This document shows, piece after piece, positions 41,930 through 51,450 of a DNA stretch of 64,000 nt. Position numbers and translations under genes: made by a program. Each line of letters starts with the position of its first letter. The stretch's first letter is position 1. The notes beneath the pieces were generated by a model that was given only the letters and a program-made list of their open reading frames with translations, did not search any database and was not told the DNA's origin. Source of the DNA: Microvirga sp. 3-52 (GTDB lineage Bacteria; Pseudomonadota; Alphaproteobacteria; Rhizobiales; Beijerinckiaceae); contig NZ_JAHAMK010000013.1 in NCBI RefSeq assembly GCF_018383585.1, positions 1-64,000 of the forward strand, in the 5' to 3' direction.

Positions 41930-42949
41930 CTAGTCGGATATAGATGTCCGTACAGACCGTCCTTCAACTGGATAGGCGGGGTCGTTGTATCCGGGCGTGG
42001 AGGGATGCCCGGTTGCGACGAGGCTGTCGACGAGCTCTTCGTCCTCGACCGTGAAGCGATAGTCGAGGGATTTCAGGTAATCGTCCCACTGTTCCTCCGT
42101 GCGCGGACCCGCGATCACGGACGTGACGAAGCGATTGTTCAGGACCCACCCCACCGCGAACTGGCCTGCGGTGATTCCACGAGCCTCGGCGTGGCGCTTG
42201 ATATCCTGTGCGATCTTGAGGGATTCCGGACGCCATTCGGTCTGCATCATCCGGCTGTCCTGCCGGCCGGCCCGGCTCGCCTCCGGCGGTGGAGCGTCGG
42301 GGCTGTACTTGCCCGTGAGGACGCCCCGGGCGAGGGGAGAATAGGGCACGACGCCGAGGCCATAGTAATCACAGGCCGGCAGGTGCTCGACCTCAGGCAT
42401 CCGGTTCATGGCGTTGTAATAGGGCTGGCTCACCACCGGGCGATCGATGCCAAGATCGTCGCAGAGGCGGCAGATCTCGGTCACGCGCCACGCCCGATGG
42501 TTCGAGACGCCGAAATACCTGATCTTGCCTTGACGCACGAGATCTCCCATGGCGCGCACCGTCTCCGGCAGAGGCGTCGCATGATCCTCCTTGTGGACGT
42601 AGTAAATGTCGATCCATTCCGTCCCGAGGCGTCGCAGGCTCGCCTCCGCGGCCTCCATGATGCGCCGCCGCGAGAGGCCGCGCTCGTTAGGGCCTTGCCC
42701 GGTCGGGTTGGCGACCTTGGTGGCGAGCACCCAATGGGAGCGATGAGAGTTGACCACACGTCCGGTGATCTCTTCGGACCGGCCTTCGTTGTAGACGTCG
42801 GCCGTGTCGATGAAGTTCACACCCGCTTCGTGCGCCTTTGCGATGATGCGCCCAGAGAGTGCTTCGTCCGTTGGGCCACCGAACATCATTGTTCCAAGGC
42901 AGATCGGCGAGACCTTGAGGCCAGAGCGGCCTAAGTTGCGGTAATCCAT
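41930..42949 (-). CDS. aldo/keto reductase
   Basis: This 339-residue NADPH-dependent TIM-barrel reductase has the catalytic tetrad as Asp and Tyr in FIDTADVYNEGRSE, Lys in VLATKVAN and His in YYVHKED. The C-terminal cofactor loop VIAGPRTEEQ is present. The start at 42949 (MDYRNLGRSGLKVS) has GGAGC upstream; the frame reaches 43000. It follows the DXR-II-like oxidoreductase gene by 78 bases on the same strand, so they probably act on related aldehydes or sugar phosphates. Confidence 0.9.
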   Translation of the reverse strand: MDYRNLGRSGLKVSPICLGTMMFGGPTDEALSGRIIAKAHEAGVNFIDTADVYNEGRSEEITGRVVNSHRSHWVLATKVANPTGQGPNERGLSRRRIMEAAEASLRRLGTEWIDIYYVHKEDHATPLPETVRAMGDLVRQGKIRYFGVSNHRAWRVTEICRLCDDLGIDRPVVSQPYYNAMNRMPEVEHLPACDYYGLGVVPYSPLARGVLTGKYSPDAPPPEASRAGRQDSRMMQTEWRPESLKIAQDIKRHAEARGITAGQFAVGWVLNNRFVTSVIAGPRTEEQWDDYLKSLDYRFTVEDEELVDSLVATGHPSTPGYNDPAYPVEGRSVRTSISD

Positions 42950-43027
42950 GCAAAGCTCCATCATCGGTGGTCGTCGGAAGATAGGGTGCTTGTCCGGCAT
43001 CTCTATGGGTGAGGGCCAGGAGTCCGC

Positions 43028-44368
43028 TCATGGTCTGACCTGCGGGTCGGTTCCATGTTCATGACTGCCATAGCGGCTGCACATCTCTCGCCTGATTTGA
43101 ACGGCCAACCGGCTGGGGTCCAGATCCACGTCATCTTCCGTGACCTCAGAACCTGCGGCGACATCTCGAGTCAGGCGGACACCGTGCGCAAGGCCTACAG
43201 GCAGCATGCGTCGAGCCTTGCTGCGAGCCGCAGGGGCCAGCCGCCCATAGACGGTATAGCCGCCCTCGCCATCGAGGCTTTCTCCTGTCTTCAAATCACG
43301 CTTCGCAACCGCAACCGCATCGCCGCGCCATGATCGGCAGGAGCCCGTCGGTTCGCCGCGCAGGGCAGCGCTCAGGACCGAGATCGACAATTCGAGCCCG
43401 ATCAGATGAAAGGGCTTGTACATGGCCGCATAGCGGCCCGTTGGATCCGTGGGAAGACCGTACTGCTTGAAGCAGGCTGCCGCATAATCGTTGGGAGCTT
43501 TCAGCACCACATAGACGCCCCAGCGCAGATCCCGGAATACCGGCCTGCCGTCGCGTTCGAGCGAGGACACCACCTCCACCATGCCATCACGGTCGAGTTG
43601 GCCGCCGACGGCACGCGGGCGCAGGATATGCGCGAGATCGTCGACGCCGCAAGGCGGGAAGAGCAATCCCTCTTCCGGTACGTCGAGGTCGCAGGCATTC
43701 GCGATGGCAGCCATCTCAATGGCGGATTTGGTGCCGTCGAGGAAGGAATTGAACATCTGCGGATTCATGCCTGCTGCTTTTGCCTGCTCCGGCGTCAGGC
43801 CGTAATGCGTCCAGACCTCGTCTGGGGTGACTGTATGATAGGCGGGAAGGTATTTCGTTCCCTTGCCCGCTGCAGCGACCGTGAATCCTGCAGCACGGGC
43901 CCAGTCCACCATCTCGGACACGAGTGCCGGCTGGTCGCCATAGGCCATCGAGTAGACGATCCCGCGCTCTCGTGCCTTTTCGGCGAGGAGGGGGCCTGCC
44001 AATACGTCCGCCTCCACATTGACCATGACGATGTGCCGGCCGGCCTCGATGGCCGCCAGTGCATGCCTGATTCCCGCTTCGGGATGACCGGTTGCTTCGA
44101 TCACCACCTCCACATCGCCCGCAGAGCTGGCCTCCGTTCCGTCGGCGGAGAAGCGCGTGCCTGCAATCCTCTCCTCATCCCAACCCACGGTCCGGCAGGC
44201 CTCGCGCGCACGGTCCGGATCGAGGTCGGCGATCATGGCAACCTCGAACCCTGCGATGGTCGGCACCTGGGCAAGAAACATAGAGCCGAACTTGCCGGCG
44301 CCGATAAGTGCCACCCGGACGGGGCGGCCTGCCTCGCGTCGTTGGCGGAGCAGTACTGACAGGTTCAT
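43028..44368 (-). CDS. NAD(P)-dependent oxidoreductase with SAF domain, DXR-II (DRL)-like
   Basis: The 446-residue protein has a Rossmann NAD(P) motif (VALIGAGKFGSMFLAQ) near residue 18 and a homoserine-dehydrogenase-like catalytic part (GTKYLPAYHTVTPDEVW). A C-terminal SAF-type region (LAHGVRLTRDVAAGSEVTEDDV in adjoining blocks) completes it. This is the arrangement of the DRL family, whose Brucella member acts as a second type of 1-deoxyxylulose-5-phosphate reductoisomerase. Other members have different sugar-acid substrates, so a function in isoprenoid synthesis is not certain. GGAGGCAAG precedes ATG 44368. It is the first gene of a two-gene unit with the aldo/keto reductase. Confidence 0.7.
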   Translation of the reverse strand: MNLSVLLRQRREAGRPVRVALIGAGKFGSMFLAQVPTIAGFEVAMIADLDPDRAREACRTVGWDEERIAGTRFSADGTEASSAGDVEVVIEATGHPEAGIRHALAAIEAGRHIVMVNVEADVLAGPLLAEKARERGIVYSMAYGDQPALVSEMVDWARAAGFTVAAAGKGTKYLPAYHTVTPDEVWTHYGLTPEQAKAAGMNPQMFNSFLDGTKSAIEMAAIANACDLDVPEEGLLFPPCGVDDLAHILRPRAVGGQLDRDGMVEVVSSLERDGRPVFRDLRWGVYVVLKAPNDYAAACFKQYGLPTDPTGRYAAMYKPFHLIGLELSISVLSAALRGEPTGSCRSWRGDAVAVAKRDLKTGESLDGEGGYTVYGRLAPAARSKARRMLPVGLAHGVRLTRDVAAGSEVTEDDVDLDPSRLAVQIRREMCSRYGSHEHGTDPQVRP

Positions 44369-44570
44369 GGCGTCTTGCCTCCGGTGCTTCGTTTCTTCGT
44401 CCGGTCAGGCTCGAAGCTGCACAGGCGCGAGTCAATGGGCTTCATCGTACGGTGCAGGTGCAAAATCTCCGGCTCCGGTCTCAGAAACTTGATCGGATAT
44501 GCGATGTGCTCGCTTGTCATGGCGGTGGCCCTTCGCAAGTATCTGCGGGAGACATTTCGCGAGGTCGGGC

Positions 44571-45695
44571 ATGGATCGCCGCCACTTCATCGCACTCGCA
44601 GGACTGACCGTTCTGGGAGCCTCCCGCGTGTCCGCCCAGCATGCAGGGCATGGCGCGCCGCTGCCCGAGGCTGCACCCTCTCCGGAGCCGTATGCCCGCC
44701 TGCAGGGAGGGGTGCCGCATCATCTGACGCCCGAGCAGGAGGCGCAGCGCGTGATCGACAGCCCGGCTCCGGCCGGCCCGCAGGGACGATGGGTCTCCCG
44801 TGCGGCATTGCCCATTCCGCGCAGCGAGATGGCCTGGGCCACGGTTTTGAACGATCGCATGCATATCATCGGCGGCTATGGGGAGGGGCGGGTCGACCGT
44901 GCCTATCACCACGTCTACGACCCGGCTTCGGATCGATGGTTCAAAGCCGCTCCGCTGCCGCGCGGCGCCAATCATGTGGCCGTCGCGACCGATGCCGGAC
45001 GCGTCTTTGCCCTCGGCGGCTTCATTGAGCAGAATCGCAATCCCGACCACAACGCCTATGTCTACGATTCAGCGGCGGATCGGTGGTCGCCGATTGCGCC
45101 GCTGCCACGGCCCCGCGGTGCTGCGGCCGCCGTCGTGCTCGATGGCAGGATCCATCTGATCGGCGGCGCCTCCCTACCAGTTGCCGAGAGGGCCAGTGTC
45201 GGCTGGCACGAGATCTACGATCCGCAGGCCGATCGCTGGACGCAGGCGAAAGCCTTGCCCGGCGCGCGGGATCATGTGGGCTGCGTCTCGCATAACGGTG
45301 TCATCCACGTCGTCGGCGGACGCTTCAACACCTTCGAGTACAACACCAACCTGCATCACGTGTATCTGCCGGCCAAGGATACGTGGGAGGAGCGGGCGCC
45401 GCTCCCGACGTCCCGTTCGGGGCATGGGCTGGTGGTCTATCGCAGCCGGCTGTTCGCCATGGGCGGCGAGGCGGGGCGCATTGAGCAGGGAAGACCGATC
45501 CAAGCCAAGGTGTTCGGGCAGATGGAAAGCTACGATCCCGCCGCCGATACTTGGCAGCACCACGCGCCGATGCCGACGCCACGGCACGCGGTCGGAGCCA
45601 CGGTGATCGGAGACTGGATCTATGTGGCCGGAGGCGGTGCGGTTCTGGGAGGATCGATCCAGTCGGCCGTGCACGAAGCCTTCACGCTCGGCTGA
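44571..45695 (+). CDS. exported Kelch-repeat protein, Tat-type signal
   Basis: The 374-residue protein starts MDRRHFIALAGLTVLG, a Tat-like signal with cleavage near RVSAQ, followed by a His-rich stretch (QHAGHGAP). The remainder is five to six Kelch repeats recognisable by HIIGG, FALGG, HLIGG, HVVGG and FAMGG, each followed by Y-DP--D-W. It should fold as a periplasmic beta-propeller. The gene is divergent from the DXR-II-like gene and convergent with the next. The ligand is unknown; the His-rich N-terminus could bind metal. Confidence 0.87.
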   Translation: MDRRHFIALAGLTVLGASRVSAQHAGHGAPLPEAAPSPEPYARLQGGVPHHLTPEQEAQRVIDSPAPAGPQGRWVSRAALPIPRSEMAWATVLNDRMHIIGGYGEGRVDRAYHHVYDPASDRWFKAAPLPRGANHVAVATDAGRVFALGGFIEQNRNPDHNAYVYDSAADRWSPIAPLPRPRGAAAAVVLDGRIHLIGGASLPVAERASVGWHEIYDPQADRWTQAKALPGARDHVGCVSHNGVIHVVGGRFNTFEYNTNLHHVYLPAKDTWEERAPLPTSRSGHGLVVYRSRLFAMGGEAGRIEQGRPIQAKVFGQMESYDPAADTWQHHAPMPTPRHAVGATVIGDWIYVAGGGAVLGGSIQSAVHEAFTLG

Positions 45696-45702
45696 TAGGT
45701 TA

Positions 45703-46689
45703 TCACCCCGACATTGCACCAAGGACCTGCAGCTCCGCCTCGGCCTGGGCAACCGAGACCGCTCCGGGCTTGAGCCCTTCCCGCGCCATACGGGCTCCCA
45801 GTTCCGCGAAGTAGGTATTCGCAGGGGCCGGTACGCCGTAAAGCCGAGCCAGCAGCACGATCTCGCCGTTGAGGTAATCCGTCTCGATCGAACCGCCGCC
45901 GCGCGTAAGGCTCTGCGTCGTCGAGCTGCCCAGGCGGTCGATTCCGGCGATCGGCTTCTGGTTCATCAATTGTGCCCTGCGAGCGTCGGCTGCACCCACA
46001 TCCAGCCACGCGACGCCGGCCGCCTTGTAGGTGGCCTCCGCCTCAGCCCGGAGCAGCGCTTCCAGATGCCGGTAATCGGCATCCAAGCCGAACGCCGCCT
46101 GCAGGATGTTGCTCAGGTTGAGAAGCAGCTTTCCGTACTTGCTCCGCATCACGTCCTGTGAAACAAAAGCCGCGACATTGGCCGCCTCGAGAGCGTTCGC
46201 GAGCTTGGTATCGTGATCATTGCTGCCGCCGGGATAGCGCCCGACGTCGAAGATGCCATGACGCGGCACGGAAAAGGCGCTGACCTCGCCGGGTGCCGAG
46301 ATGGCAGCCGGCATCATGACCGTCACGCCGTGGACTTCAGGAAAGTAGCGCAGGGCAAGGCGCTCATTTGTCACGCCATTCTGAACGCAGAAGAGGGCCT
46401 GCCCGATGACGCCAGCAGCGCGCAGCCTATCCAGCGCGGCAAGCGTGTCCTGGGTTTTCATCGTCAGCAGGATGGCATCGTCCGGGCGAAAGTCGATCTC
46501 GGTGGGGTCCGATACGCAGGGAAGATGCACGCGTTCGGTCTTCTCCGGAGTGCGCAGGAGCAGTCCATCGGACTGGATAGCCTTGAGGTGGGCGCCGCGA
46601 GCAATGCCGATCACCTCTTGTCCCGAGAGCGCCAGGGCCGCAGCCACCGTCCCACCAATTGCTCCGACGCCATAGACAATGATCCGCAT
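45703..46689 (-). CDS. ketopantoate reductase family protein (ApbA/PanE)
   Basis: This 328-residue protein has the NADPH motif IVYGVGAIGGTVAAAL at the N-terminus and the family Lys in RSKYGKLLLNLSN (near 180). The C-terminal helical domain contains the SIETDYLNGEIV block. GAGGAG precedes ATG 46689. It lies 99 bases downstream of thuA in the sugar operon, so its substrate may be a 2-keto sugar derivative and not ketopantoate; PanE-like paralogues are common in catabolic operons. Confidence 0.8.
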   Translation of the reverse strand: MRIIVYGVGAIGGTVAAALALSGQEVIGIARGAHLKAIQSDGLLLRTPEKTERVHLPCVSDPTEIDFRPDDAILLTMKTQDTLAALDRLRAAGVIGQALFCVQNGVTNERLALRYFPEVHGVTVMMPAAISAPGEVSAFSVPRHGIFDVGRYPGGSNDHDTKLANALEAANVAAFVSQDVMRSKYGKLLLNLSNILQAAFGLDADYRHLEALLRAEAEATYKAAGVAWLDVGAADARRAQLMNQKPIAGIDRLGSSTTQSLTRGGGSIETDYLNGEIVLLARLYGVPAPANTYFAELGARMAREGLKPGAVSVAQAEAELQVLGAMSG

Positions 46690-46788
46690 GATGCTCCTCG
46701 CGTGAATGCTGGATGGGAAAGAAAAACGCGTCCACATCCTTAATCGCGATATCGCGCGTCTTCCAGCGTTTCGAACAGGGCGGTGGTA

Positions 46789-47433
46789 TCAGTCCGGCGC
46801 CGCCCACACCATTCCGCGCCTCAGGATGGTGCGCATCTCGGGCACGTCGAACTCCTTCGCCACATGCCCGAGCGAACTGTAGAACACACGGCCCTGGCCG
46901 TGGCGGCGCTTCCAGACGACCGGCATGACGACGCCTTCGATCCAAGGGGCGTGCTCGCCGGAGAATGTGGTCGTGGCGAGAACCTCATTCGAGGGGTCCA
47001 CATGCATGTAGTACTGTTCGGAATGATAATCAAAGTCGTGGATGCCTTGCATCACCGGGTCGTCCGGCCGGGTGACGGTCACGCGATAGTCTATGATGTT
47101 GCCGGGATGGGCCACCCATTGGCCGCCGCACATGAACTGATATTCGACCGCCTCGCGGAAGGCATCGCCCATTCCGCCGTGAAAGCCGGCCAAGCCGGTG
47201 CCGTCACGAACGGCTCGGGAAAGGTTGGCGACCTCGTCCTTCTCGATCTTCGACATGGTGTAGATCGGCACGATGAGACTCATCGTGGAGAGCTGAGGGC
47301 TGCCAAAGGCGCGGGTCGAGTCTTCAAGATGAACCTGGAAACCCTCGTCCCGCAGCATGTCGGCGACGATCGCGGCGCATTGCTCCGGCTCGTGGCCTTG
47401 CCAGCCGCCCCACACGATAAGTGCTTCTCGCAT
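46789..47433 (-). CDS. thuA: ThuA-like protein (trehalose utilization)
   Basis: This 214-residue protein has the glutamine-amidotransferase-like fold of ThuA: VWGGWQGHEPEQC at the start, GLAGFHGGMGDAF in the middle and VVWKRRHGQGRVFYSSLGH near the end. ThuA works with ThuB on 3-keto derivatives of trehalose and related disaccharides in rhizobia. The thuB-like dehydrogenase gene is 30 bases upstream in the same operon, which supports the name. Confidence 0.83.
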   Translation of the reverse strand: MREALIVWGGWQGHEPEQCAAIVADMLRDEGFQVHLEDSTRAFGSPQLSTMSLIVPIYTMSKIEKDEVANLSRAVRDGTGLAGFHGGMGDAFREAVEYQFMCGGQWVAHPGNIIDYRVTVTRPDDPVMQGIHDFDYHSEQYYMHVDPSNEVLATTTFSGEHAPWIEGVVMPVVWKRRHGQGRVFYSSLGHVAKEFDVPEMRTILRRGMVWAAPD

Positions 47434-47463
47434 CGTTCGTTCTTTCTGTCGCTTCGATCGATG

Positions 47464-48639
47464 TCAGGCGGCGGACGCCGTCTGCGGCAGGCCCTTCCAG
47501 AGGATCGCCGCGTCGGCATCTTCAAGAATGGCCGGCCGTTCAAGGCTTGTCGTGATCGCCCGAGGCTGCCCGGTCGCCGCTCCTTCGAGGATGCTGTGCA
47601 TCACCTCGAGAACGTGCAGGCCCAGGCGACCGCTGGAGCGGTGCGGGGTCCCGTTCAGAACAGCGCTGGCGAGGTCTGCGAGGCCGAGTGCGCGATAATT
47701 CGCCTTGTTCGGAACATCGGGAGCCCAATTGGGCGAGCGCCAGTTGGGAGATCCCAGCGGCATCTCGCCCGAATCGACGGCGCGCCAATCGCCGCCGCGC
47801 TCGGTGATCTCCACATGGCCTCCGAAGAAATTCGGGTCCGGCACCCGCAGCGATCCTTCCGAGCCGTAGATCTCGATGGCCGGATGGCTGTGCTTCCACA
47901 CGTCCCAGCTCATGCAGAAGGTGACCTGCGCGCCGGAGGCGAATTCGAGCAGGGACATCACGTGGGTCGGCGTTTCGACCGCGATCCGGTGACCTTTGCG
48001 CGGTGATTCGGACGTCACGATGCGCTCGGGAAACCCGATCCTCGACATGGCGAAGACGCGCCGGACAGGGCCGATCAGGTTGACGAGGGTGCTCAGGTAA
48101 TACGGCGCCATGTCGAGGATCGGGCCCCCGCCGGGTTTGAAGAAGAATTCCGGGTCCGGATGCCAGTGCTCCATGCCGTGCGACATGAGGAACGCCGTGC
48201 CGGACAGAATGTGCCCGATCTTGCCATCGTCGACGAGGTTGCGGGCCAGGCGCCCGCCGGCGCCGAGGAAGGTATCCGGGGCGCTGCCGAGGTGAAGGCC
48301 GCGGGCTTCCGCCTTGTCCACGAGCCTGCGTCCCTGCTCGAAATCGACCGCGAGGGGCTTTTCCGAGAAGACGTGCTTGCCAGCGCTCAGTGCCGCGAGC
48401 GACACGCCGAAATGGGCAGCCGGGACAGTGAGGTTGACCACGAGGTCGATATCCTCGCGGGCGAGAAGCTCATCGACGGACAGGGCCTCGATGCCGTGGC
48501 GGCTCGCCTGCGCCTGCGCCACCTCCGGCTTCATGTCCGCGCAGGCGCGAAGGGTGAGGCCGCGATATGCGGGGATGTTCTGGAGATAGATGCCCGAGAT
48601 GTTGCCGCATCCGATGATGCCGACGTTGAGGGAGTTCAT
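47464..48639 (-). CDS. Gfo/Idh/MocA-family oxidoreductase (ThuB-like)
   Basis: The 391-residue NAD-dependent sugar dehydrogenase has the Rossmann motif VGIIGCGNISGIY, the EKP motif in VFSEKPLAVD with its conserved Lys, and the catalytic-domain block GGPILDMAPYYLSTL with Asp/Tyr/Tyr. AAGGA lies before ATG 48639; the frame extends to 49017 without support. It is probably a glycoside 3-dehydrogenase forming 3-keto sugars, consistent with its neighbours ThuA and the TIM-barrel isomerase. Confidence 0.85.
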   Translation of the reverse strand: MNSLNVGIIGCGNISGIYLQNIPAYRGLTLRACADMKPEVAQAQASRHGIEALSVDELLAREDIDLVVNLTVPAAHFGVSLAALSAGKHVFSEKPLAVDFEQGRRLVDKAEARGLHLGSAPDTFLGAGGRLARNLVDDGKIGHILSGTAFLMSHGMEHWHPDPEFFFKPGGGPILDMAPYYLSTLVNLIGPVRRVFAMSRIGFPERIVTSESPRKGHRIAVETPTHVMSLLEFASGAQVTFCMSWDVWKHSHPAIEIYGSEGSLRVPDPNFFGGHVEITERGGDWRAVDSGEMPLGSPNWRSPNWAPDVPNKANYRALGLADLASAVLNGTPHRSSGRLGLHVLEVMHSILEGAATGQPRAITTSLERPAILEDADAAILWKGLPQTASAA

Positions 48640-48644
48640 GATCC

Positions 48645-49412
48645 TTAGTCCTCGATTGTGCGCAGGTAGGCGAAGCTGTTGCGGGCCGTCTGAGCCGGGT
48701 TTGCCGGCTTGTCGTGCTCGACCACCATCCATTCGGCGCCAGCCTCGCGGCAGACGCGCCAGAGGTCGCGCCAGTTCAGGGTGCCCGCACCGACATCGGC
48801 CCAGCCGTCCTGATCTTCGTTCTGTCCTTCTGGCGCGATGTCCTTCACGTGTGCGGCCGTGACCCTGCTGCGGTAGCGGTCGATCCATTCCTTGGGATCG
48901 GCATTGCCGCGCACGAGCCAGGCCACGTCGACCTGCCAGGTGAGGTGGCTCGAACCGGCGGCCTCGAAGATCAGCTCGAGCGCGGTCTTCGCCCCGTCCT
49001 TTGGCTTCAGCTCCCAATGGTGGTTGTGATAGCCGAGACGGATTCCCTTCTGCTGGAAGCGCTCTGCGATCTGCCCGAGGTCACGGCCGAGAGAACGCCA
49101 GCCATCGGCCGCCATGTCGCGATCTTCGGGCGGAACGGCCGGCATGTAGAGATGTGTGAGGCCGAGCGTGTTGCAGGCGTCCACGATCGCATCGGGCTTC
49201 TCGCGCAGAGCCGCCATGCTGACATGGCTGGACGAGGCCCGGAGGCTCCGCGCATCGAGCTTCGCGCGGACCTCCGCTGCCTTGTCGAGATGGGAGCCGA
49301 CGGTTTCCACATAGCGGTAGCCGGCGTCAGCGACCGTATCGAGAATCAGATCGAGATCCTCCAGGGATCTCAGTGTGTAGAGTTGAATGGAAAGAATATC
49401 CGTGACGCTCAT
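48645..49412 (-). CDS. sugar phosphate isomerase/epimerase (AP endonuclease 2 fold)
   Basis: This 255-residue TIM-barrel protein opens SIQLYTLRSLEDLD. It has the metal-binding segments LGYHNHHWE, DVAWLVRGN, AAHVKDI and VVEHDKP (Glu, Asp and His ligands). Family members isomerise or cleave keto sugars and inositols. GAGGATCCC precedes ATG 49412. Positioned between the ATPase and dehydrogenase genes, it could act on the 3-keto product. Confidence 0.87.
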   Translation of the reverse strand: MSVTDILSIQLYTLRSLEDLDLILDTVADAGYRYVETVGSHLDKAAEVRAKLDARSLRASSSHVSMAALREKPDAIVDACNTLGLTHLYMPAVPPEDRDMAADGWRSLGRDLGQIAERFQQKGIRLGYHNHHWELKPKDGAKTALELIFEAAGSSHLTWQVDVAWLVRGNADPKEWIDRYRSRVTAAHVKDIAPEGQNEDQDGWADVGAGTLNWRDLWRVCREAGAEWMVVEHDKPANPAQTARNSFAYLRTIED

Positions 49413-49482
49413 GGGATCCTCAAGGTTCTTGACGGCAGGCACGACAGACCGTGCGGCGAGGTTTGTCGCGATAATGGTGCGG

Positions 49483-50562
49483 TTACAGGCGTTCGCCGGA
49501 TTCGGCCGAAAAGAGCGAGACCTCCGTGGAGGTGAGGTGAAGCGTCAGGTTCTCGCCTGGTGCGGCCTTGCGGCTGCCGCTGGTGCGCACCTGGACCGAG
49601 CCGCCGCCGTCGCTGCACCAGATCACGGTGTCGGCGCCCATCGGTTCCACAATGTCGACCTTGAAGCCTGGCCAAATGCCATTACCCGCAATCTCAAGAT
49701 GCTCCGGACGAACGCCAAGCACGACCTCCTGCCCGGCAGACGGTGTGGTGGCAAAGGGGTACCCGGCGAGCGACAGACGGCGATCACCGGCAAGAAAGCT
49801 CAAGCCCTCTCCGGTATTCTCGAGCCGGCCCTTGATGAAGTTCATCTGCGGCGAGCCGACGAATCCTGCGACGAACAGGTTGGCTGGGCGGTGATAGATC
49901 TCGTCGGGGGTGCCGATCTGCTGGATCTTCTGCTCCTTCATGACCACGATCCGGTCGGCGAGCGTCATGGCTTCGATCTGATCGTGGGTGACGTAGACCA
50001 TCGTGGTCTTCCCGAGCCGGGCATGCAGCCGCTTGATCTCGACCCGGAGTTCGTTCCGCAGCTTGGCATCCAGGTTGGAAAGCGGCTCGTCGAACAGGAA
50101 GACGGCGGCGTCGCGCACCAGGGCACGACCGATCGCGACACGCTGGCGCTGGCCGCCGGATAGCTGATCAGGGCGCCGGTTGAGGAGGGGCGTGATCTGC
50201 AAGAGTTCCGCCGCTCTGGCGACGCGCTTCTCGATCTCGGGCTTCGGGGTCTTCGCCATTTTCAGGCCGAAGGACATGTTCTCCCGCACACTCATGCGCG
50301 GGTACAGGGCGTAGGACTGGAACACCATGGCGATGCCACGGTCCTTGGGCTCCTCCCAGGTGACATTCTTGCCGTTGATCCAGATCTGCCCCTCAGCCAC
50401 GTCGAGCAGGCCTGCGATGGCATTGAGCAGGGTGGACTTGCCGCAGCCCGAAGGACCGAGCAGCACGATGAACTCGCCTTCCTGAATATCGAGGGAGAGG
50501 CCATCGAAGACATGGACTGCTTCGAAAGCCACGCTTACATCACGCACGGAAACGGTCGACAT
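49483..50562 (-). CDS. sugar ABC transporter ATPase (UgpC/MalK type)
   Basis: The 359-residue ATPase has Walker A GPSGCGKST, the Q-loop VFQSYALYP, signature LSGGQRQR, Walker B VFLFDEPLSNLD and the switch His in YVTHDQ. A C-terminal TOBE/OB regulatory domain follows (VVLGVRPEHLEI). It powers the two permeases encoded directly upstream, with a 3-base gap to the second permease gene. Confidence 0.93.
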   Translation of the reverse strand: MSTVSVRDVSVAFEAVHVFDGLSLDIQEGEFIVLLGPSGCGKSTLLNAIAGLLDVAEGQIWINGKNVTWEEPKDRGIAMVFQSYALYPRMSVRENMSFGLKMAKTPKPEIEKRVARAAELLQITPLLNRRPDQLSGGQRQRVAIGRALVRDAAVFLFDEPLSNLDAKLRNELRVEIKRLHARLGKTTMVYVTHDQIEAMTLADRIVVMKEQKIQQIGTPDEIYHRPANLFVAGFVGSPQMNFIKGRLENTGEGLSFLAGDRRLSLAGYPFATTPSAGQEVVLGVRPEHLEIAGNGIWPGFKVDIVEPMGADTVIWCSDGGGSVQVRTSGSRKAAPGENLTLHLTSTEVSLFSAESGERL

Positions 50563-50565
50563 GCC

Positions 50566-51450
50566 TTATCCCTTCACAGCGCCGGCGGCGATGCCGCGGA
50601 CGAACCACCGACCGGACACGAAATAGACGACGAGCGGAACGAGCGCGGCGAGCATGGTGGCTGCCATGTCGACATTGTAGGCGCGCTCGCCCTGCGTCGA
50701 GTTCACGATGTTGTTGAGCTGCACGGTCATGGGCAGGTTCTGGCGGCCGGCGAAAGTGAGCCCGAAGATGAAATCGTTCCAGATGCCGGTGACCTGCAGG
50801 ATCGCCGCGACCACGATGATGGGCGTCGACATGGGCAGGATGACGCGGAAGAAGATCGACCAGAACCCGCCACCGTCGATGCGCGCCGCCTTGAACAGCT
50901 CGAGCGGCAGACCCGCATAATAGTTGCGGAACAGGAGCGTCATGGTGGGCAGGCCGAAGATCACATGCACGAGGACGATGCAGAGCAGTGAATTGTAAAC
51001 CCCGGTCAGCGAGAAGATGCGCACCAGGGGATAGAGAAAGACCTGGTAGGGGATGAAGGCGCCGAGCAGCAGGATGCCGAACATGACGTTGGCGCCTTTG
51101 ACGCGCCAGAACGACAGGGCGTAGCCGTTGACGGCGCCTGCAATGATCGAGAGGATCACTGAAGGGATGAGGATCCGCACAGAATTCCAGAAGCCAACGC
51201 TGATGCCGTTGCACTCGAGCCCGGTGCAGGCCGAAGACCAAGCTTTGATCCAGGCATCGAAGGTCATGGCGGCCGGCAAGGCGAGGATGTTGCCGAGCCG
51301 GATCTCCTCCATGGGCTTGAGCGAGGTCACGATCATGATCCAGAGCGGCAGCAGGAAGAACAGGGCCGACGTCGCCAGGAAGGCATAGACGCCGATGCGA
51401 CCAATGGTGAGGCGGCGGGGGCGGCGGCCCTGCGGCTCGGCAGCGCTCAT
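50566..51450 (-). CDS. sugar ABC transporter permease (MalG/ThuG type)
   Basis: This 294-residue inner-membrane protein has six helices. The coupling EAA loop appears as LELFKAARIDGGGFWSIFFR, the MalG-like docking site for the ATPase. The start ATG at 51450 overlaps the stop of the previous permease gene by four bases (ATGA), so the two subunits are translationally coupled. A longer frame upstream to 51969 is antisense-like and rejected. Confidence 0.9.
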   Translation of the reverse strand: MSAAEPQGRRPRRLTIGRIGVYAFLATSALFFLLPLWIMIVTSLKPMEEIRLGNILALPAAMTFDAWIKAWSSACTGLECNGISVGFWNSVRILIPSVILSIIAGAVNGYALSFWRVKGANVMFGILLLGAFIPYQVFLYPLVRIFSLTGVYNSLLCIVLVHVIFGLPTMTLLFRNYYAGLPLELFKAARIDGGGFWSIFFRVILPMSTPIIVVAAILQVTGIWNDFIFGLTFAGRQNLPMTVQLNNIVNSTQGERAYNVDMAATMLAALVPLVVYFVSGRWFVRGIAAGAVKG

